Under the pieces are notes generated by a model that searched no databases, was not told the DNA's origin, and worked only from the letters and a program-made list of their open reading frames with translations. The position numbers and the translations under genes were made by a program. DNA of 64,000 bases from a bacterium (GTDB lineage Bacteria; Auribacterota; Auribacteria; Auribacterales; Auribacteraceae): assembly GCA_024233545.1 (NCBI GenBank), contig JACKPL010000002.1, positions 186,001-250,000 on the forward strand, read 5' to 3'. Shown here piece by piece: positions 9,785 to 18,385 of this stretch (position 1 is the first letter of the stretch; each line of letters opens with the position of its first letter).

Positions 9785-10837
9785 ATGGGTATCAAAGTAG
9801 CAGACGTTCTGGGAAGTGAAGCGAAGTATTTACTCGACCACGAATGTAAAACAATCTCGAAAAAAGACATTCACCTTCCCTCGGCCGATGTAGTTGATAA
9901 AATTTTTATCGCGTCCGACAGAAACAACAATGTGTTGCGCAATCTTGAATGGATGTATAATTCAGGCAGGCTGGCAGGTACCGGATATTTGAGTATTCTT
10001 CCTGTCGACCAAGGAATAGAACACACAGCAGGCGCATCGTTTGCTCCCAACCCTATGTATTTTGATCCCGAAAATATTGTAAAGCTCGGTATTGAAGGCG
10101 GCTGTAATGCTGTTGCGTCTACATTGGGTGTTCTTGGATTGGTGTCGCGCAAATATGCTCATAAAATTCCGTTCGTGTTAAAATTCAATCATAATGAACT
10201 GATGACATATCCTAATAAACATGACCAACGCCTTTTTGCTTCAATCGAGCAGGCATTTAATATGGGTGCTGTAGGTGTCGGTGCGACGATTTATTTCGGT
10301 TCTGAAGAATCGTCCCGGCAGATTGAAGAAGTTTCTCAGGCATTCGAATATGCGCACAAATTAGGGATGTTTACCATTTTATGGTGCTACCTGCGCAATT
10401 CAGCTTTCACCAAAGATGGTGTAGATTACCACGCGGCGGCTGATTTAACCGGACAAGGCAATCATCTCGGCGTTACCATTCAAGCAGACGTAATCAAACA
10501 GAAATTACCGGAAAACAACGGTGGTTTTACCGCAATAAAATTCGGCAAATCTCATCCGCTGATGTACGATAAATTGTGTTCTGCCCATCCGATTGACCTT
10601 ACTCGTTATCAGGTAGCAAACTGCTACATGGGACGCATCGGTTTAATCAATTCCGGCGGCCCATCTGGAAAAGATGACTTGAAACAAGCTGTTGCAACGG
10701 CAGTTATCAATAAGAGAGCTGGCGGTGCAGGCTTAATTTCCGGACGCAAAGCGTTCCAGAAACCTTTTAAAGAAGGTGTGGCAATCTTGAATGCAATTCA
10801 AGATGTATATCTTGACAAAAAGGTAACTATAGCTTAA
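9785..10837 (+). CDS. fbaB: Class I fructose-bisphosphate aldolase, FbaB/DhnA type
   Basis: The 350-residue product matches the FbaB length and sequence pattern throughout, for example LSILPVDQGIEHTAGASFAP, YFDPENIVKLGIEGGCNAVA and FVLKFNHNELMTYPNKHDQ. The Schiff-base lysine is expected in the FTAIKFGKSHP strand; a phosphate-binding NSGGPSGKDDL loop and a GLISGRKAFQ segment follow. The enzyme cleaves fructose 1,6-bisphosphate to dihydroxyacetone phosphate and glyceraldehyde 3-phosphate, or does the reverse in gluconeogenesis, in the cytoplasm. It is monocistronic, with its own promoter, a strong Shine-Dalgarno sequence and a strong terminator directly downstream. Confidence 0.95.
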   Translation: MGIKVADVLGSEAKYLLDHECKTISKKDIHLPSADVVDKIFIASDRNNNVLRNLEWMYNSGRLAGTGYLSILPVDQGIEHTAGASFAPNPMYFDPENIVKLGIEGGCNAVASTLGVLGLVSRKYAHKIPFVLKFNHNELMTYPNKHDQRLFASIEQAFNMGAVGVGATIYFGSEESSRQIEEVSQAFEYAHKLGMFTILWCYLRNSAFTKDGVDYHAAADLTGQGNHLGVTIQADVIKQKLPENNGGFTAIKFGKSHPLMYDKLCSAHPIDLTRYQVANCYMGRIGLINSGGPSGKDDLKQAVATAVINKRAGGAGLISGRKAFQKPFKEGVAILNAIQDVYLDKKVTIA

Positions 10838-10859
10838 TCAGTTTGGATCGCATGTAATT

Positions 10860-10905
10860 AAAAGCCTTTGGAGGTTTACCAAACTTCCAAAGGCTTTTTT
10901 TATTT
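10860..10905 (+). terminator. Rho-independent terminator of fbaB
   Basis: A perfect 13-bp stem (10860-10872 with 10886-10898), a 13-nt loop and a T-rich run after the stem, starting 23 bp past the fbaB stop. Confidence 0.9.
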
Positions 10906-10936
10906 GTTTTTATGTTTGGATGTGGGAGATTGTATA

Positions 10937-10973
10937 GCGATATGTAAAAATGTTTTACGTGCGATATGTAAAA
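10937..10973 (+). repeat. 13-bp direct repeat upstream of the metalloprotease gene
   Basis: GCGATATGTAAAA occurs at 10937-10949 and again at 10961-10973, 24 bp apart (start to start), overlapping a GTAAAA-N3-TTTTAC inverted repeat (10944-10958). It sits about 115 bp before the likely start of the next gene and could be an operator; no known regulator can be assigned. Confidence 0.45.
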
Positions 10974-11087
10974 CTGCCTTTATTTTTAAGTGATGAATAT
11001 TCCGGTTTGAACTTGATTTTTTCTGGCATCAGAACTGCTTAACATCTGAATTGAGTGTTAAAACGAAAACCTCCGATAGAGATTGCC

Positions 11088-12335
11088 ATGATAAACAGAA
11101 TGATTCAAACAGTACTAGTGATAATAGTTTTTATGCCGTCCATGGTATCTGGTGCGGTAATGCATAATGTTCCGGATAATGAAGCATGTAGTTTTCAATC
11201 AAAAATCGCAGAAATTTCAGTTTTTTTAAAGCGGTATCCTTCGAACCGTACGGCAAAAGAGAGTTTAGTCATTGCGTCAATTCAGCATGCTTTACAATTA
11301 AACGAAGCCGGCCAGAATGACCGTGCCATAGAGGTGCTTGAGAACGCTGAATCGTATAATGCATCTATTTTTCAGCTTCATATGTTCCTTGCAAAACTCT
11401 ATTTTGACCGCGGTGATTTGCTTGATGCAAAAAAACACATAAGCATAGCGCTTCTGATTAAACCTGAAGACCCTTATTTGCTCCGGTTTAATGCACGTAT
11501 TATGTATTTACTCGAAGAGTATACTCATGCATTAAACAGCTACACTCTTCTAGTAGAAAACGGAGCGATTATGCCCGATATGGATGAATTTTCAATACTG
11601 CAAAAAGAAATGAATAGGGCGGAAACATATTTAAAATTAGTGCGGCATCCATTCGTAATTCATTATTCCGATGAAACCTTTGCGTCTCAAGCTGAATTGA
11701 TAGGGAATGAATTGATTTCAACCTATTTAAAACTTTGCGCATGGATGAAGTTTACCGCATCACATGACATTCCGGTATATCTCTATACGGCATCTCAGTT
11801 TAAGGATTTTTCAAGGGATTCTCATTCAGTCGGTGTGTATGACGGAAAAATCCGCATTCTTGTCGGCGGGCGTGCAAATGACGATATTAGAGTTACTGCG
11901 GCTCATGAATTGACTCATCATGTTCTTGCGTATGCCAGCCGCAATGCTATTCCGTTCTGGCTTAACGAAGGGCTTGCGCAATATGTATCCGGCGAATGTG
12001 AACCGAATAAAATTTTGAAAAAATTTCACGATGAACCTTCAATACTTGATCTTCATACGCTTGAAACGGATGTTGTGCATAATTATACACATAATAAACT
12101 TCAGACTGCATATATTCAGTCATATATCGCCGTTAAATATTTGATTGAAACATATGGCGAAGAAATAATTGTCGAAATACTCGATGGATTGAGCAAAGGT
12201 TCTGCTGTTGAAGATGTAATCAAAGACGTTACGCTAATGGACTACACCGAATTATCGCAGGAAATAAAATTATTTGCCCTTACTATTCAGAATGAAAATA
12301 ACCGCAGGTTGGCAATGAATTCTGTAAAGCGATAA
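11088..12335 (+). CDS. Secreted TPR protein with gluzincin (peptidase MA-like) domain
   Basis: I prefer the ATG at 11088, which begins a clear signal peptide (MINRMIQTVLVIIVFMPSMV); a GTG at 11055 would place extra residues before it. The N-terminal half of about 200 residues is TPR-like (LEKAESYN-type helices, LHMFLAKLYFDRGDL, PEDPYLLRFNARIMYLLEEY). The C-terminal half has the zinc motif HELTHH in TAAHELTHHVLAYAS, with the third ligand Glu in WLNEGLAQYVSG. This is the arrangement of the peptidase MA / gluzincin group. It is probably a periplasmic or surface protease of unknown substrate. It is monocistronic, between the fbaB terminator and a convergent operon. Confidence 0.8.
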   Translation: MINRMIQTVLVIIVFMPSMVSGAVMHNVPDNEACSFQSKIAEISVFLKRYPSNRTAKESLVIASIQHALQLNEAGQNDRAIEVLENAESYNASIFQLHMFLAKLYFDRGDLLDAKKHISIALLIKPEDPYLLRFNARIMYLLEEYTHALNSYTLLVENGAIMPDMDEFSILQKEMNRAETYLKLVRHPFVIHYSDETFASQAELIGNELISTYLKLCAWMKFTASHDIPVYLYTASQFKDFSRDSHSVGVYDGKIRILVGGRANDDIRVTAAHELTHHVLAYASRNAIPFWLNEGLAQYVSGECEPNKILKKFHDEPSILDLHTLETDVVHNYTHNKLQTAYIQSYIAVKYLIETYGEEIIVEILDGLSKGSAVEDVIKDVTLMDYTELSQEIKLFALTIQNENNRRLAMNSVKR

Positions 12336-12344
12336 AACAATTAC

Positions 12345-12412
12345 AATCCGGGTTTTACATGTTGAATGCTTTTCCCATTGTCTCTTTGTCCCTCAGTAAA
12401 ACCCGGATTTTT
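12345..12412. terminator. Long-loop inverted repeat between convergent genes
   Basis: A perfect 14-bp inverted repeat (12345-12358 with 12396-12409), 37-nt loop, and five Ts on the plus strand. It lies between the metalloprotease gene and the convergent LplT-like gene and could terminate both. The loop is unusually long for an intrinsic terminator. Confidence 0.6.
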
Positions 12413-12432
12413 ACATAGATAGAGTGCAATAA

Positions 12433-14097
12433 TCAAAGTGGTTTTGGTATCCGATCTGAAAAAACTACATGTAAATCGTCCTTATTTTTTCTCTCCAATG
12501 AACCGTTTTTTCTTATTGAACAAAATATAATACGGGTTGTGCTGTTGCGCACATGTGATTGAATTGACGGCAAATCTTCCAGAATGGTTTCCCCGCTGAT
12601 AAAAAGAATGTGTGATGGAATATGATGAACCGATTGGTTGTCCCAGCGCGAGAAAACGTGCGGCGCAATAAGCAATGCGACATAGCGAGGCATGCTGAAA
12701 GACGTCTTCTGTTTAATGTGCCATTGTATGGGGCGCGATATAGTTGCCGCGGCGGCTAAAGCTTCATGCCATGATGGCGTTGGGCATAGAATGATCACAG
12801 TATCGGAAAGCGGTATTGCGTCAATGCCATGTACATAAACGACAAATCGGGAATGTGTAGCCCAGAAGTTTACTATCCAGTATCGGGTATACGGAATAGA
12901 AAAAAAAGCGATCAAAAAGAGTGATGCTGTCATAATGGAAAATATAATAAATCCGGTTTTAGGAGATAACACAAGATACGCATTAAAATAATAGAGGAGA
13001 ACAGAAGCAAAAAGAATCGCAATCCAGTTCAGCACATTGGATGCCGCAAGCAGGGAGCCGCGATATTGCGGAGGGCTCCGAAATTGAATAAGCGATTGGA
13101 GCGGAATAATCAGTAATCCTGAACTGATACCGAGGAATAGGACGAAAATAAGTGCGCTGATCAAATTCGAAGATCGGTACAAACCTGCAAGGCCGATAAT
13201 CAATCCGATTGCTCCGAAAATGATACTGGAAAATTCAAAATGCCGTGCGGAAAGTTTACCTGAACCGATCGAACCTATTCCGATACCGATAGCGGCAATG
13301 AGAAAAAGATAACTGCTGTGTTCATGTGTAAGGTTGAGTATTTCAATCCCGTAAGGAATAAGGTTTAACTGCAAATAAGCGCCGGCCAAATAGTAATACA
13401 TCGATCCGAAGATGGCAAACATGAGGTAATGGTCATGACGGAAATCCCTAATGCCGCAGAAAACATCTTTAAAGACAAATAAAGAAAATTTTTTTGTTGA
13501 ACCTGACGGAACGGTCGGCAGGATTCGAAACGAGGTTATTGCTCCTGCTATCGCAATGATGATGCAGAGAACACTTGCAATCCCGTAATTACTGTGGGTT
13601 AGTGCTGAAGTAACGGGTGCAAGAAATGTTCCAAAGATTATTGCAAGAAAAGTAAAGCAGACAATAATGCTGTTTGCACGCGATAATTGCGTTGTTTCAA
13701 CCAGTTCCGGCAAAATACCATACTTTGCCGGCCCAAAGAACGCACTTTGGGCAGACATCAGAAATAGAACGCCGTAAATAAGATATGGCAACCGTAACAA
13801 AAATGCGATGGTGCCGGCTGTCATAATGACAATTTCAAGCAGTTTTACAAAAATGGTTATACGCTGTTTGCTTATGCGGTCGGCAAGAATGCCTGCCGGA
13901 GGAGAAATGATAATAAACGGGATGACAAACAGCATGCCCACTACCGATACGATTGTGCTTGCGTTTGTATCACCGAAATATGAAATAAGGGCAAACATGA
14001 CGATAAATTTGAATATATTATCGTTCAGAGCGCCGAGAAATTGGGTAATATTAAGCCAGTGAAAAGATGCTGGCATTGAATCAAGTTTTGTGTTCAT
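12433..14097 (-). CDS. LplT-like MFS transporter with an extra C-terminal domain
   Basis: The N-terminal 400 residues are a major facilitator with about 12 membrane segments. They start with the hallmark of the lysophospholipid transporter LplT and of Aas-type fusions (LNITQFLGALNDNIFKFIV, ISPPAGILADRISKQR, SAQSAFFGPAKYGILPEL). Such proteins flip lysophospholipids across the inner membrane for re-acylation. About 150 further residues follow. In Aas-type fusions this place is taken by a PlsC acyltransferase, but here I see no HX4D motif, so the tail is degenerate or different. The gene lies 38 bp after the second metal permease gene on the same strand and may be the last gene of that operon. 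Confidence 0.75.
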   Translation of the reverse strand: MNTKLDSMPASFHWLNITQFLGALNDNIFKFIVMFALISYFGDTNASTIVSVVGMLFVIPFIIISPPAGILADRISKQRITIFVKLLEIVIMTAGTIAFLLRLPYLIYGVLFLMSAQSAFFGPAKYGILPELVETTQLSRANSIIVCFTFLAIIFGTFLAPVTSALTHSNYGIASVLCIIIAIAGAITSFRILPTVPSGSTKKFSLFVFKDVFCGIRDFRHDHYLMFAIFGSMYYYLAGAYLQLNLIPYGIEILNLTHEHSSYLFLIAAIGIGIGSIGSGKLSARHFEFSSIIFGAIGLIIGLAGLYRSSNLISALIFVLFLGISSGLLIIPLQSLIQFRSPPQYRGSLLAASNVLNWIAILFASVLLYYFNAYLVLSPKTGFIIFSIMTASLFLIAFFSIPYTRYWIVNFWATHSRFVVYVHGIDAIPLSDTVIILCPTPSWHEALAAAATISRPIQWHIKQKTSFSMPRYVALLIAPHVFSRWDNQSVHHIPSHILFISGETILEDLPSIQSHVRNSTTRIIFCSIRKNGSLERKNKDDLHVVFSDRIPKPL

Positions 14098-14135
14098 TTA
14101 ATCACAATAATACAACTTTTATGATTACCCCCAAG

Positions 14136-15245
14136 TTATTTAATCATTGCGTTTCGTGCGCGCTCCCGCCCTCGGTCGGTTAACTTAAGCAGAGAACGGT
14201 GTTTGGTAATTAAATTCCGTTCGATTGCTGATTGTATGATATGAAACATGATTGGGCTTTGCCAGTTAAGGTGTGTCGGCAATTCCGGAACTTTGCATTC
14301 AATGTTTTCCAGTTCGGTTCCTTCATGGTGGAGCAGGTGTACCAAAAGCATGGTTATGGAGATTTCAAAATGCTGGCGTTTTTTACGGATTATACCGGCG
14401 ATAATGCCTCTTTCAGGTGCGGCTATGTAGACGACGGCAAAAATACCGCCGCAGAATGTCGCTATCGATCCTGCGATATTAACATCAAAAAAATGTGCCG
14501 CCCAATATCCGCATACTGCTCCGATAAGTCCGAAGAGTGCACTCAGCAGAAGCATTTTGCGCAAACTGTCAGTTAATAAATATGCTGATGCGGGCGGTGC
14601 AATCATGAGCGCCACAACCAATATCGAGCCGACAGAATCAAATGCGCCTACCGCAGTGATAGAGACAATTGCCATAAACGAATAATGGATTAAATCCGGC
14701 GAAAAACCAAGTGTTGCCGATAGCCCTTCGTCAAACGTTGCAAGTTTTAATTCTTTGTAAAATAAGAAGATAAACAGCAGGTTCAATAACAGTATCCCGC
14801 TTCCGGAATACAGTGCGCGCGGGCCGAAATCCAAACCGAAAAGAGTCAGCCTGTTAAAAGGCGCAAAAGCCAGTTCTCCAAGCAGTACGGCATCAGTGTC
14901 TAAGTGTACATTTCCTGCGTATCTCGAGATAAGAAGTACAGCAAGGCTGAAAAGAGCGGGAAATATCAAACCGATAGCGGCGTCTTGCGGAACAAGGCGG
15001 GTTTTGCTGAGCAGTTCAACGGAACTTACCAGCAATAAACCGATAAGAGCGGCGCCGATAATCAAAAGGGGAGAGGATAAGTCTTTTACCAGAAAAAAAC
15101 CGAGTACGATTCCAAGAAGAATAGCATGGCTGAGGGCATCGCTCATGAGCGCAATTTTACGCAGTACAAGGAAAACGCCGGGCAGTGCGCATGCTATGGC
15201 GATAATCGATGCGATAAGCTGTATTTCTATTTGCGGAATGCTCAT
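14136..15245 (-). CDS. Metal ABC transporter permease (ABC-3 family) with winged-helix tail
   Basis: Residues 1 to about 285 form the polytopic permease of Mn/Zn/Fe-type ABC uptake systems (KIALMSDALSHAILLGIVLG, GSILVVALMIAPPASAYLLT, ending APERGIIAGIIRKK). Residues from about 290 to 369 are a soluble extension with the look of a DtxR/MntR-type winged helix: ITMLLVHLLHHEG as first helix, then IIQSAIERNLITKH and a wing LLKLTDRGRERA. Fusion of this kind of permease with a DtxR-like regulator is known from the chlamydial YtgCR protein. The gene overlaps the upstream permease gene by 4 bp, so they are translationally coupled. The dimerisation domain of a full DtxR protein is not evident. Confidence 0.85.
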   Translation of the reverse strand: MSIPQIEIQLIASIIAIACALPGVFLVLRKIALMSDALSHAILLGIVLGFFLVKDLSSPLLIIGAALIGLLLVSSVELLSKTRLVPQDAAIGLIFPALFSLAVLLISRYAGNVHLDTDAVLLGELAFAPFNRLTLFGLDFGPRALYSGSGILLLNLLFIFLFYKELKLATFDEGLSATLGFSPDLIHYSFMAIVSITAVGAFDSVGSILVVALMIAPPASAYLLTDSLRKMLLLSALFGLIGAVCGYWAAHFFDVNIAGSIATFCGGIFAVVYIAAPERGIIAGIIRKKRQHFEISITMLLVHLLHHEGTELENIECKVPELPTHLNWQSPIMFHIIQSAIERNLITKHRSLLKLTDRGRERARNAMIK

Positions 15246-16378
15246 CGTTTCCCTTTTTCTTGCAGTTCTTGTGCATGGACAAACCCTTCAGGTGTGAGTG
15301 CCCATTCCGATTGTCCGAAAAGGCGTACCCATCCGCGTTTTTCCAAATCTTTCAAGGTAAATTTAATAGCGATATTTTTTCGTTCCGCCATTACGCTTAA
15401 CATTGCAAAGGGGAAACTGCGTGAAACGGAACCGTGTTTCAAGGTTAATAAATAGAGGCTTGTCAATATTGTTTCATCGAGCACAAGCTTTTTCTGCCTT
15501 TGAAATTGAATCATATAGCTTAACAAACCGCGGTTAGGAGCCAGCACGATGGAAATGAAAACGATAACAGTAATACATAAAACAATAGTTGGGCCGGTGG
15601 GCAGGCGAGCGGCAGAACTGCTGATAATTGAGCCGGCTATGCCTGCAGTTGCGCCAAAAAAACCGGCGAGGGCAATCATGTGTCCCATCCGGTCTGTCCA
15701 TTGCCGCGCGGCCGCCGCAGGAGCAATAATCATTGCGCTCATAAGAACAACGCCGACTGTTTGCAGTCCGATGATGATGGCAATCACAATTATTGTTGTT
15801 AGAATAATGTCCAATCCTGTAATCGGATACCCGATGCTTGCGGCAAAATCCGGATTAAAACAAAGAAGTTTGAATTCTTTCCAGAACAGAATCATCATAC
15901 AAAGTGCGGCACAGCCTAATATCCCGATGGTAATAACATCGCTGTGCATCAGTGTTGCCGCCTGCCCGAAAAGAAATTTATTGAGCCCAGCTTGAGTCGA
16001 ATCGGGTATTTTCTGAATGAACGTGAGCAAAACAATTCCAAGCCCGAAAAAAACGGATAAAAAAAATCCAAACACGCCGTCATTTTTTATGCGTGTTGTC
16101 TTTACGATATGATTGACAACGATCATTCCAATCCAGCCTGCGATAAATGCTCCTAATAAAAGAACGAAAGTGTTTTTAGAACGGGTTAAGAGGAATGCCA
16201 TCGCAATGCCCGGTAATGCCGCGTGAGATATTGCATCTCCAACAAGGCTTTGTTTGCGTAGAAATGCATAGCATCCTAATGTACCGCTTACACAGCCAAG
16301 AACAGCTGAGCCGAGTGCGACTGTCCTCAATGTGTAATCAAAAAATATGTCATAAATAAACTGCCGAAAAAAATCCAT
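15242..16378 (-). CDS. Metal ABC transporter permease (ABC-3 family) with winged-helix tail
   Basis: The first of two permeases. It has the family signature RKQSLVGDAISHAALPGIAM and QTVGVVLMSAMIIAPAAAA within roughly 285 residues of membrane domain, ending APNRGLLSYM. A soluble tail of about 80 residues (296-378) then resembles the DtxR winged helix: ILTSLYLLTLKHG, FTLKDLEKRGWVRLFGQSEW and ALTPEGFVHAQEL, close to the DtxR pattern of L-E-x-x-G-x-V followed by LTPxG. It probably forms a heterodimeric channel with the downstream permease. The tail may sense metal or be released as a repressor, but this is inference from the chlamydial YtgCR precedent. Confidence 0.85.
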   Translation of the reverse strand: MDFFRQFIYDIFFDYTLRTVALGSAVLGCVSGTLGCYAFLRKQSLVGDAISHAALPGIAMAFLLTRSKNTFVLLLGAFIAGWIGMIVVNHIVKTTRIKNDGVFGFFLSVFFGLGIVLLTFIQKIPDSTQAGLNKFLFGQAATLMHSDVITIGILGCAALCMMILFWKEFKLLCFNPDFAASIGYPITGLDIILTTIIVIAIIIGLQTVGVVLMSAMIIAPAAAARQWTDRMGHMIALAGFFGATAGIAGSIISSSAARLPTGPTIVLCITVIVFISIVLAPNRGLLSYMIQFQRQKKLVLDETILTSLYLLTLKHGSVSRSFPFAMLSVMAERKNIAIKFTLKDLEKRGWVRLFGQSEWALTPEGFVHAQELQEKGKR

Positions 16379-16397
16379 TCAAATATCCATATTATTT

Positions 16398-17177
16398 TTA
16401 TGATGCCGGCTTTTTGAGCGATGTTACAAACGGTGTTCTGCCGCCGTATGTGAGATGTAGGTTTTTCTCGTCGAAAACCTCTGTAACCGGCCCGGACGCT
16501 ATACAGCGGACGTTAAGCATGGTTACCCAATCAAAGTACGATGGAACGGTTTGTAAATCATGGTGAACAATAATAAGCGTTTTACCCGATGACCGAAGTT
16601 CTTGCAGGAGCGCTACAATAGATCGTTCCGTTACCGCGTCGACTCCTTGAAACGGTTCATCCATAAGGTAAATCAATGCATTTTGTACCAGTGCGCGAGC
16701 GAGAAAAACACGCTGTTGCTGTCCACCGGACAGTTGGCTTATTTGGCGATGAGCGAAATCGGTCATTTTGACTTTGTCCAATGCATCCATAGCGAGTTTC
16801 TTCTCGTGGCTTCCGGGACGTTTAATCCATCCGAGGTTGCCATACATTCCCATCATAACTACGTCTATGACGGTAGTGGGAAAATCCCAATCGACGCTGG
16901 TGCGTTGAGGGACATACCCGACAATATTTCTTCGTTTGGCGTAGGGCAACCCGAGTACGGATACTTGTCCTGCCGCAGGGCGTATGAGGCCGAGGACTGC
17001 TTTGAGAAACGTTGTTTTCCCTGCGCCGTTCGGCCCGATAACCGCCATTACCACGCCTTCAGGCACCTGTACGTCTACATCCCATAGAGCCGGTTTATCT
17101 TTATAGACAACGGTCAAGTCCTCAACATGCAGAGCAATTTGAGGCGAAGCGGATTGAATATGAGTTGTTGGTTCCAT
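16398..17177 (-). CDS. Metal ABC transporter ATP-binding protein
   Basis: This 259-residue ABC ATPase has an intact Walker A (GPNGAGKTTFLKAVLG), Q-loop region (VGYVPQRTSVDWDFP), signature LSGGQQQRVFLARAL, Walker B (LIYLMDEPFQGVD) and H-loop His (IIVHHDLQ). The sequence DWDFPTTVIDVVMMG after the Q-loop is characteristic of the Mn/Zn/Fe uptake group (MntB, ZnuC, TroB). It energises import through the two permeases encoded just downstream. Its start overlaps the end of the binding-protein gene by 56 bp; a later start would remove the overlap but also part of the first beta strand region. Confidence 0.9.
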   Translation of the reverse strand: MEPTTHIQSASPQIALHVEDLTVVYKDKPALWDVDVQVPEGVVMAVIGPNGAGKTTFLKAVLGLIRPAAGQVSVLGLPYAKRRNIVGYVPQRTSVDWDFPTTVIDVVMMGMYGNLGWIKRPGSHEKKLAMDALDKVKMTDFAHRQISQLSGGQQQRVFLARALVQNALIYLMDEPFQGVDAVTERSIVALLQELRSSGKTLIIVHHDLQTVPSYFDWVTMLNVRCIASGPVTEVFDEKNLHLTYGGRTPFVTSLKKPAS

Positions 17178-18123
17178 AACGGGGTACCTTATTTTTCAGT
17201 GCGTCAACAATGGTATTGATATTATGTGTAACCATTCCGATAAAAGTGCCTTCGAATGTGCCGGCGTTGCCCATAGCATCGGAAAAGAGTTCTCCGCCGA
17301 TCTCTACGTTAAACCCGCGCGACGCTACTGCCAATTGAAGCGCCTGAATAGTCCGCCGCGGAATGGATGATTCCACAAAAATTGCCGGTATTCTATTCTC
17401 CGCAATAAAATCTGCTAATCGCTGTACATCAGAAGTGCCGGCTTCAGCTTCAGTACTTATTCCTTGTAATCCCATTACTTTAAATCCGTATTGTTTTCCA
17501 AAATAATTAAACGCATCGTGTGCGGTAATGAGAACACGATGCTGAGGAGGAATTTCTGCCGACCTATTGAGAACATAAGTATGTAAATCCTGCAATTCCC
17601 GAATGTATTCTGAAGCATTTTCAGTATAAATCTTATTGTTTGAAGGATCAAGCATATTCAATGCATCTCGAATGGTTTCCACAGCTTGGATCCATAACGT
17701 TACATCGAACCAGATGTGAGGATCGTAATTACCTTTGAAAGACGGAGGAGATACCAGTAAATTACGGTTAATTGAGCGGGATACAGCAATGGTTTCTGTT
17801 CGGCTTTGCATTTCTTCTAAGAGTTCTCCGAGTTTTGCTTCCAAATGCAGTCCGTTGTAAAAAATAATATCGGCTTCTGATAAACGTGTAACATCGCCGG
17901 CGCTTGCTTTATATAAATGCGGGTCAACCCCGGGCCCCATCAGTCCGGTAACATTTACACGGGTTCCGCCAACGATCTTTGCCGCGTCTGCAATCATTCC
18001 GGTGGTCGTTACGATTTTTATTATCTCTCGAGACATATCTTTTGCGTTTTTATCGTGCTCAATTGTGCATCCTGAATAGAGAATGCTTAAGGGTATTAAG
18101 AATGTTACTACAGCATGTTTCAT
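17122..18123 (-). CDS. Mn/Fe-type metal-binding lipoprotein of ABC transporter (TroA/PsaA family)
   Basis: A 333-residue cluster A-I solute-binding protein with a signal peptide and lipobox LSILYSGC, so it is predicted to be a periplasmic lipoprotein. Metal ligands can be placed by motif: His in GVDPHLYKAS, His in YDPHIWFDV, Glu in GISTEAEAGTSD and a late Asp in ELFSDAMG. The third ligand is Glu, not His, and there is no His-rich loop. That matches the manganese or iron type (PsaA/MntC) better than zinc ZnuA. It is the first gene of the operon, directly behind a promoter that overlaps a perfect palindrome. Its last residues overlap the ATPase gene. Confidence 0.88.
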   Translation of the reverse strand: MKHAVVTFLIPLSILYSGCTIEHDKNAKDMSREIIKIVTTTGMIADAAKIVGGTRVNVTGLMGPGVDPHLYKASAGDVTRLSEADIIFYNGLHLEAKLGELLEEMQSRTETIAVSRSINRNLLVSPPSFKGNYDPHIWFDVTLWIQAVETIRDALNMLDPSNNKIYTENASEYIRELQDLHTYVLNRSAEIPPQHRVLITAHDAFNYFGKQYGFKVMGLQGISTEAEAGTSDVQRLADFIAENRIPAIFVESSIPRRTIQALQLAVASRGFNVEIGGELFSDAMGNAGTFEGTFIGMVTHNINTIVDALKNKVPRYGTNNSYSIRFASNCSAC

Positions 18124-18169
18124 GAGAATATAATAACTCCGTTTGGTTTTTGGTATAACTAAAAATAAA

Positions 18170-18185
18170 ATTAGCTATAGCTAAT
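18170..18185. promoter_or_regulatory. Perfect 16-bp palindromic operator of the metal transporter operon
   Basis: ATTAGCTATAGCTAAT is identical to its reverse complement. It lies 46 bp upstream of the binding-protein start and overlaps the 3' end of the -10 box and the predicted transcription start. This is where a metal-dependent repressor of the DtxR/MntR group would block transcription. The regulator is not identified by sequence. Confidence 0.7.
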
Positions 18186-18211
18186 TATAGCGGAGAAAAA
18201 TATTTAGTAAA
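18184..18211 (-). promoter_or_regulatory. Promoter of the metal ABC operon
   Basis: Read on the minus strand: TTTACT (18206-18211), a 16-base spacer, then a perfect TATAAT (18184-18189). The -10 box overlaps the palindromic operator. Confidence 0.65.
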
Positions 18212-18385
18212 GCGGAAAAATAAAAAACTCAAAGAAGAAGATTATTTCACTCAATAAACAATATCGGTAACTAAAGATTGTAAAATGGAGGAACGATATA
18301 AAATCGATTGTATATGCGGCAGAATATATGGGATAATGCACTTTTTACATGATTATGAAATACTGTTTTATACTATGGAAAGTTT

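Noticed and set aside
15549..15995. Plus-strand open frame of 148 codons opposite the metal permease gene
   Set aside because: A low-complexity product mirroring hydrophobic codons on the true strand.
16602..17087. Plus-strand open frame of 161 codons opposite the metal ABC ATPase
   Set aside because: The minus strand has all ABC ATPase motifs; no support for the opposite frame.
17122..18123. Zinc-specific ZnuA annotation for the binding lipoprotein
   Set aside because: There is no His-rich loop and the third ligand is Glu in the STEAEAG loop, as in the Mn/Fe-type proteins.
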